The notes under the pieces are model-generated. The model worked only from the letters and a program-made list of their open reading frames with translations. It was not told where the DNA came from and made no database searches. 64,000 nucleotides of DNA from Hawksworthiomyces lignivorus (taxonomy: Eukaryota; Ascomycota; Sordariomycetes; Ophiostomatales; Ophiostomataceae): the NCBI GenBank assembly GCA_002917075.1, contig NTMA01000046.1, forward strand, positions 124,001-188,000, written 5' to 3'. The translations under genes were made by a program, and so were the position numbers. Numbering within the stretch: position 1 is the first letter of the stretch; each line of letters starts with the position of its first letter. Of the stretch, positions 58,101 to 64,000 are shown piece after piece.

Positions 58101-59236
58101 TCTTGCCACGGAGAGATGGCGACTCTTGCGCTGTCAACTAATTTTCCGTCCGCGGCCAGTCCTTGGTCGGACCATATCTTGTCACTTTGGCACTGACGTT
58201 CTCTCATTCTCATTTTTACTCACTCTTCCCGTTTCTGCCCACGGCGAGACTGCACGGCCCAAATTGTGGACATCAGCGTTGGCGTTTATTTCGGTAGGTG
58301 TTCGGGATCTTTGGCGAAGGTTTTCACGAGGTAAATTCTCTTGTTTCTTTTTCATGTTTTGATGACGTCCACTGGTCATTTTTTCTGTTGGTCTGGTTCT
58401 GGTCACGGCGAGGCATTCTCGGTTTTTAGATGGATACCTCATGGACATAACGACTATCATAGACACCATTTCTTCTCACAACCACTCTCCACAGAGATCT
58501 GTTATCCTATAGCGTGCACATGGCCCTGCACACGCATTCCTTCTCCCCACCAGCCTATTGCACTCGAACTAAACGTTCACTGTCGTAAGACACCCAGCGT
58601 TGCTGCCTTTGGGCGGCACGAGCTCGATACCATCCCAGGACGAGTTTCGTAACGGACCGTTGGAAGAGCAAGATCGTCCTCTTTTGGACGAATCGAATCA
58701 TGAAGGCCTGTCGCTTCGGCGTCTTTTTTGACCTGCCACCTTCGTTTACGTAGGAGTGGGCGATGGGCAAGAGAACTTCTCGAACATCACAACGTAGAGA
58801 GCGTCTGAATGGCGTCCTAGCCACCCTGAGGAAGCCGGTTTTATGTGCTCTTCAATTTTCGAGGTTCGTAGATAGATCTTTGGCCGTCCGCCCCTTTTTG
58901 TGGGAATGCTTACTCGGTGCGAGTTCTCAAGCCTCCTAGATCCGGCATGAAATTCCTCATCTACTAGAAGACAATACTATAGTATTGATAACTTGTATAG
59001 AACGGTACAATAGATTTGATCATTCTGCCATGTCTCTTCAAGCCTTCGGAGGCAATATTTCCAGATGATTTGAGTCACGTGACACTATGCTTAGAAGCTT
59101 TTTTCTTAAGCAATCGATAAGATTACGTCGATCTTTCGGCGCAGTGACCGTCAAGAAACCACCTACCAAAAAAAAAAAGTGGCAGGACAAGGGCAGCAGC
59201 TTTTGTCTTCCTCTACGCATAAAAACTTGTTTGAAC
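58101..59236. other. Spacer between PRPP synthetase and Bud13 genes
   Basis: No gene seen. A perfect 16-bp palindrome, CAATACTATAGTATTG, lies at 58972-58987, 250 bases before the Bud13 start. The frame of Bud13 stays open upstream to 59087, but the residues there do not look family-like. Confidence 0.5.
58972..58987. repeat. Perfect 16-bp palindrome
   Basis: CAATACTATAGTATTG reads the same on both strands. It is AT-rich, so function is uncertain. Confidence 0.8.
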
Positions 59237-60382
59237 ATGTCTGCCGATCTGACCGCCTACCTCGCATCGCGCTACCTGGCGGCTGACAGCAGCAGCAAGC
59301 CGTCGAAGAAGCGAAAGCGGAAGCACGCCACCGCCGGCGGCGACGGCCTGCTCATCACGGACGATGACGACGCCGGCTGGACCAAGGGTCGCGGCGGCGG
59401 CGGCGGAGGAGAAGATGACGACGATCCGTCAGCCGCGGGCACGGTAGCGGGCACGTCAGCCGAGTTCCGCAAGACGAAGAAGTCCAACTGGACAAAGCTA
59501 GGCGGCGGTGCCAAGGACGCAGCAGACGACGCGGCCGCCATTATCGAGGCGGCAGCAGCAGAGACGGCGGCGGCGCGGGCAGCGGAAGACGAGGCGCCTG
59601 TGGTGGAAGGCGACGACGGTGGCGATAAGAAAACAAAAGCGGGTGCCGACCCCGTGATGATGAGCGACGGCACGCACGCGGGGCTGCAGACTGCGGCATC
59701 GGTGACGGCGCAGCTGGAGCGGCGGCGGCGCGAGGAGCGCGAGCAGTACGAGCGAGAGCGGCAGGCGAGGCGGGAGGAGCGGCGGAGGCGGCGCAAGGAG
59801 CGCGGCGAGGAGCACGGCCAAGGCGACAATGCGCACGAGCCGTCCGAGGGCGAGGAGGAGGTCGTGTACCGCGACGCCACGGGCCGGCGCGTGGACGTGG
59901 CGCTGCGGCGCCAGGAGGTGCGGCAGGCCGCCCAGGCGGCCGAGCAGAAGGAGCGCGCCGCCGAGCTGGCCCTGCGCGGCGACGTGCAGCGCGAGGCGGC
60001 CCGCGCGCGGCGCGAGGCGCTGGCCGACGCCGCGCTGCTGCCGCTGGCCCGCGGCGCCGACGACGCAGAGCTCAACCGCGAGCTGCGCGAGGAGACGCGG
60101 TGGAACGACCCAATGGCGCAGTTCCTGCGCGAGAAGAAGGACAAGGCGGGCGGCGGCGGCGCCGTCGCTGCGTCGGCCAAAGATGCGAGCGGCGCCGGCC
60201 GGAGCCGCGCGAATCGCCCCGTCTACAAGGGCGCCGCCGCGCCCAACCGGTACGGTATCCGCCCAGGCTACCGGTGGGACGGCGTAGACCGGAGCAATGG
60301 CTTCGAGGCGGAGCGGTTCAAGGCCATCAACAGGCGGGAGCGGAACCGCGGCCTCGAGTACGAGTGGCAGATGGACGAATAA
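59237..60382 (+). CDS. Pre-mRNA splicing factor Bud13/Cwc26
   Basis: Single-exon 381-aa protein of the RES (retention and splicing) complex, which acts in the activated spliceosome with Snu17 and Pml1 partners. The start at 59237 (AACATGTCT) gives the family N terminus MSADLTAYLASRYL. An upstream in-frame extension to 59087 was rejected. Residues 18-200 are low complexity: Lys/Arg-rich, Asp-rich, Gly-rich, then an Ala/Glu stretch and a long Arg/Glu helix (about 160-200). The conserved C-terminal part starts at VVYRDATGRRVDV (about 210) and ends with NRYGIRPGYRWDGVDRSNGFE (from 337) and RNRGLEYEWQMDE. The last motif is diagnostic. It converges with the TFIIF-alpha gene. Confidence 0.92.
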   Translation: MSADLTAYLASRYLAADSSSKPSKKRKRKHATAGGDGLLITDDDDAGWTKGRGGGGGGEDDDDPSAAGTVAGTSAEFRKTKKSNWTKLGGGAKDAADDAAAIIEAAAAETAAARAAEDEAPVVEGDDGGDKKTKAGADPVMMSDGTHAGLQTAASVTAQLERRRREEREQYERERQARREERRRRRKERGEEHGQGDNAHEPSEGEEEVVYRDATGRRVDVALRRQEVRQAAQAAEQKERAAELALRGDVQREAARARREALADAALLPLARGADDAELNRELREETRWNDPMAQFLREKKDKAGGGGAVAASAKDASGAGRSRANRPVYKGAAAPNRYGIRPGYRWDGVDRSNGFEAERFKAINRRERNRGLEYEWQMDE

Positions 60383-60830
60383 AGGCATGCAAGCTCTGCC
60401 ACAGAGATTGCCCTGCGCTGTGAAGGCTCCGTCTCCCACACGAAAGTTTCTGGATCAGCTTCGTGTTTTTCTCTTCTATTTTCAAAACAAGCGGTGGTGC
60501 ATTGGTTAGGGCTTGAAGTTCACCAGAAAACGTAGATTGACATGTAATTATAAGCTGAGAGTTATGACAATAATACCCCCCAAAGACCAAGAAATATCTG
60601 CAATCCAGATTGCTATCCTTTCTACGTGTTTTTGATTCTTTGATAAGGCTCTCTCATGGTTTTTTTTATTGCAGCACGACATCTATGTAGAATGCATTCT
60701 ATTATAATTCTCCCTACAGAGCAACTGCAGGAAGACGCTGAACGGAATCGATTAAGAAAAATCTCGTCTATTTATGCCGAATGATATATATTCTTCCAGT
60801 TCAGTCTATGACAAAGAGACATGCATTCTC
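60383..60830. other. Convergent 3' spacer, Bud13 to TFIIF-alpha
   Basis: No gene seen. AT-rich DNA with T runs on both strands, expected to hold both 3' UTRs. Confidence 0.5.
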
Positions 60831-63300
60831 TTAGGCGTCTGCGGGCCTCGGCGCCTTGGGTCGCAAGAGCTTGTCGTCGCCGTAGATCGAGTTTTCTTTG
60901 ACCAGCTTGATCCAGTCCCTGCGCTTCATCTGGCTCGGTCCGTCGCCAATGCGGTTGCCGAACCGCCGCAGCAGAGCACCGACCGTGATGCCCTCGGGAA
61001 TCTCAAGCAGCATGCTGATGATCTCCGCAGCATCCACTAGGCCACTGCCACTAGCTGGGGAGCCAGCGCTGGGCGAGCCAGCACTCGGCGAGCCAGCGCG
61101 CGAATTTGGAGAATTGGCTCTTGCAGGAGAGCCAGGAGTGGAGCCTGTTGGGAAGGGGAAATACGACAGATTAGCGAAGAGACATCAAAGAAAAAAAATA
61201 CTCAACAGCTAGATGCGCCGCACAAATGGCTCTCAGATTCTGTCTTCTTACCTGGTGCCAGCTGTCCTTGGAAAGACGCTGTGGGATTGGGGCTGGAGGC
61301 TCGCGATCCTGTCGACGCAGTTTTGGCACCAGCACCGACGATCTTGATGCGTCTCTTGCCGCCGCCAGCGCCATCGGACATCTCGCCGCCGGTGGCTTCG
61401 CCGTCGCTCTGAGCACCCCCAGCACCGGTCTTGGCGACCTTTGGCCGACCGGGCAAGGGAGTTGACGAGCGGCTGGCACGGACCGAACCTGTGGCCAGCT
61501 TCTTAGCCTTCTTGCGCGACGACTCGTTTCCGCTAGACTCTGACAGGTTGGGCGATCCGGGGCGCTTCAGCGACTTGCCCTTCTTCGCAGCGTCCCCTGG
61601 CTTCTGCTTTGAAGGTGTCGTGCTGCCCTTGGGCGTGCCCCCCGCGGCGGACGGCTTGTCCTTGCCTTCCGCCTTGGCCTTGTCCTCCTCCTTCTCCTTG
61701 TCCTTCTTCTCGGCATCCCCTTCTTCGTTGTCCTCATCATCACTCTGCAGATCGCATGTTAGTGTCAACACCCTTGTGCGGAGAGAAGAGCGTGCTCGAC
61801 GCCGCCGAGGGCGAAACCTACCGAGAGCTCCAAGAAGTCCTCTTTTTCAGAGTTTGTGTCGGAGTCTACGTATTCCAGATACTCCAGGTGGTCCTCGCGC
61901 TTTGCAAGGGCCTTGCGGATCTGCTTGCCGAGCTGCCCCGTTTTCCGGGCTGCTCTCTCCTCTTCCTCCTCCTTTTCTACCTCGTGCTCGTCGGCGTCGC
62001 CGAAGAGGTTGGCTCCGAGGTGGTTGCGCCGTAGCCGCTCGCGGGTGTCCTTGGAGTCCTCATCGTTCTCGGGCTCCAGGCCAACGTTCTCGTCGTCGTC
62101 TTGAAACTCGTCGCCTTCCATGTCCAGGTCATCGTGGTCGATTTTTTCGGACCGGGGTGCGGACCGGAAGGTGCTGCTCTCCAGCTTGACGCGCGACCGG
62201 CCGCCGATGGTCCTGCGCGTCTCTTCCAGCTCGTCCTGCAGCTTCTTCTTTTCATTGTCCCGCATCGCCCAGCGGCCGACGGACATCTTCTTGCCCATGA
62301 TCTCCTCGGCCTGCTCGATGGAGTAGGCCTGGAAGGGTGGCTTGGGCGTGAAGCGGTAGAACTTCTCGAGGGGGACCATGCGGAAGGCGGAGCCGCTGAT
62401 GACGAGGGCGATGTTGGCCTCGGAGAGGGCGGACACGTAGGTGCCGACCCAGACGTTCTTACCGTCGGCGTCCTCCAGGTGCCACGGCAGGGCCTCCTCG
62501 TAGCGGATCTCGGTCTCCTTCTTCTGCTCAGCCGTGTTCTTGGGGAAGTACAGCTGGAACTGCTTCTCCTTCTTCTGGTTGTTCTGAGCGGGCTTCTTGG
62601 GGTTGGGGTCGCGGGCGACGGGGGCGATCTGGGCCATGTCGATGGCGCGCTGCGCCTCGCGCTCCGCCTTCTGCTGGGCAGCCTTCTCGGCCTCCTTGTC
62701 GTCGGGGGCGGCGGGCGCGGCCGCGGTGGCAGACGGCGCCGGCGCCTCCTCCTTGACAGCGCGGCCTGGCGCGGGCTGGCGCGGGTCGCGGCGGTGCAGC
62801 GAGACGGGGCGCGTGAACTCTTCCTGGTTTGTGGGGTCGATCTCCGGGTCCTCCTCGCCGCCCTTGCCGGCTTTGGCGAAGCGCATGACGTGGTAGCGGA
62901 TGCCCTCGCGCAGCGCGCGCTTGGTGGTGACGACGGGGAAGTCGCGGTAGCCCGTCTCGGGTGGCGGCGGCGGGTCGGTCCAGCCACCGTTCTGCTTGCG
63001 CCGCGCCTCAAACGCCTCCCGCTTCTTGGCCTCCTCCTCCGAGTTGGACAGGTTCACCGTCCGCGCCTCTGACGGCAGGCTCAGCGACGTCACGCCCGTC
63101 CGGTTCGCCGCCGACAGCACGCTCGCGCCAGGGGCCGTCGGCGGACGGTGCAGCGGCTTCTTGCGTGCCACGAGTGGGTCGGCCGCGCGCTGCTTGCGTC
63201 GGAGGAGATGCGGTGGGACCCTGCGCAGGGGCTGAGGCGCTGTCGCGTGGTTCGTGCCGTTGGTCTGGCCAGCCGGCCCAGCGGGCGGTGCGTTGCTCAT
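60831..63300 (-). CDS. Transcription initiation factor IIF subunit alpha (RAP74/Tfg1)
   Basis: Predicted 761-aa RNA polymerase II general factor subunit. Exons: 63300-61822, 61744-61252, 61144-60831. The introns are 77 and 107 bases (GTAGGT..TGCAG and GTAAGA..AACAG) with matching phase. The N-terminal part has DFPVVTTKRALREGIRYHVMRFA and, after a charged Ala-rich insert, FQLYFPKN, EALPWHLEDADGKNVWVGTYVS and FRMVPLEKFYRFTPKP. These make the triple-barrel dimerisation domain with TFIIF-beta. An acidic middle region (about 390-500) is followed by a Lys/Ser/Gly-rich second exon (KRRIKIVG) and a Ser/Pro repeat (AGSPSAGSPSAGSPASG). The C-terminal winged helix (AAEIISMLLEIPEGITVGALLRRFGNRIG..) ends at 761 and binds the Fcp1-type phosphatase in other species. 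Confidence 0.92.
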
Positions 63301-64000
63301 GGTGGCCGTGCGGACAGGGAGGGATCCTTAAAGACACAAAAGGAAGAGGGGAAAAGCAGACAGAGCCCAGGAGGAAGGGAAAGGAAAGGAAAGGCTAGAG
63401 GCAGAGAGGCCTTCTAACCAGCCGAGCTCTCCCTGCCCAGAGGAGCAGCAAAGGGAAGGGGAAGCCGAGAAAAGGGCGCGGCACCGAGGATAGAAGGCGA
63501 TAGTGGAATGATTTCGGTAAATGGAGACGGCAATGCGGTGACAGAATTAAAGAAGAGACAGCAACCTCGTAGTTTAGAGAATGGAAGAGGTTGCGGTCGG
63601 CGTTGTGATGCGTTTGGCGATGCACAAAAGAAAGACAATATATGGGAAGAGGAGGCCAAAAAGAAAGTAAGTAATATGCAGCACGCTGCGGAGTCGTGAC
63701 TGCGCTGATATACAGCAAGAGCGACTGGTACACAGGCAGAAGTGGATACTAACCAATCTCCATTCAGCCAATTAAAGCTCCGAGTTGCTCTCTTTCTGCA
63801 GTTTCCTTTCATTGGATGTACATGTAGCACTGGAAATTCCGTGTGTACTTCTTTCTGACAGGAAAGGCAAAGGTGTACTTTATCATTGGGTGGAGGTACA
63901 AACAGAGCCGGACTACGTGCTGGACCACCTGCTAGATTACCTGCTAGAATACCTGCTAGACTACCTGCTAAGGCTTTTCTGTATTACGCTTTTTACAGCT
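63301..64000. other. Upstream region of TFIIF-alpha to window edge
   Basis: No gene seen. GA-rich on the plus strand next to the TFIIF-alpha start (promoter or leader). A 12-bp tandem repeat at 63917-63976 lies close to the edge. Any gene here would begin outside the window. Confidence 0.5.
63917..63976. repeat. 12-bp tandem repeat, 5 units
   Basis: Units are GTGCTGGACCAC, CTGCTAGATTAC, CTGCTAGAATAC, CTGCTAGACTAC and CTGCTAAGGCTT. The middle three differ by one or two bases, and the outer two are degenerate. Confidence 0.85.

Noticed and set aside
59087..59236. 50-codon N-terminal extension of Bud13
   Set aside because: The Lys/Arg/Phe-rich peptide is unlike the family. MSADLTAYLASRYL at 59237 is the expected beginning.

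Overview
The window is nuclear DNA of a filamentous ascomycete. Most genes have short GT-AG introns of about 45-116 bases. Intergenic leaders are pyrimidine-rich, genes lie on both strands with no operon logic, and the protein set is typical of Pezizomycotina (Zn2Cys6 regulator, NACHT/STAND receptor, DHA2 transporter, NCS-1, Cdc45, Bud13, TFIIF-alpha). Many conserved proteins carry long Ala/Gly/Ser/Asp-rich inserts, which I associate with Sordariomycetes and perhaps Ophiostomatales such as Sporothrix. That placement is an inference, not a result. No rRNA, tRNA or CRISPR array was recognised.

Layout. 1-5,045: no recognisable gene, ending in a pyrimidine-rich leader with a 30-base C run. 5.0-8.7 kb (+): SAP30-like Sin3-binding protein and mitochondrial DnaJ protein Mdj1. 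9.1-16.5 kb (-): a NACHT/STAND NLR-like gene broken by a one-base frameshift, then a large Zn2Cys6 transcription factor with a 25-base micro-exon. 16.5-21.7 kb: a 5.2-kb divergent spacer holding a 139-bp TA-flanked MITE. 21.7-24.0 kb (+): DHA2 MFS transporter. 26.4-28.8 kb (-): proline-rich transglutaminase-like (Cyk3-type) protein. 31.7-35.4 kb (+): F-box protein, convergent with an Rkm5-type ribosomal lysine methyltransferase (-, 35.8-37.1 kb). 40.1-42.4 kb (+): long-chain acyl-CoA synthetase, convergent with NCS-1/Frq1 calcium sensor (-, 43.2-44.1 kb). 47.2-49.0 kb (+): FAD aromatic monooxygenase preceded by a strong CGG palindrome. 49.5-52.5 kb (-): Cdc45. 53.6-55.6 kb (-): asteroid/XPG-type nuclease-like protein, divergent from a Prs5-type PRPP synthetase subunit (+, 56.4-58.1 kb). 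59.2-60.4 kb (+): Bud13/Cwc26, convergent with TFIIF-alpha (-, 60.8-63.3 kb).

The window is mostly housekeeping: transcription and chromatin (SAP30, TFIIF-alpha), splicing (Bud13), replication (Cdc45), translation-factor modification (Rkm5), lipid activation, Ca2+ signalling, nucleotide synthesis and mitochondrial chaperoning. Accessory genes are scattered among these: the NLR, the Zn2Cys6 regulator, the MFS pump and the monooxygenase. They do not form one obvious biosynthetic cluster. I did not find a convincing undescribed multi-gene system. The best leads are the frameshifted NLR, the MITE in the long divergent spacer, the structured CGG palindrome upstream of the monooxygenase, and the triplicated SH3-ligand block in the Cyk3-type protein.
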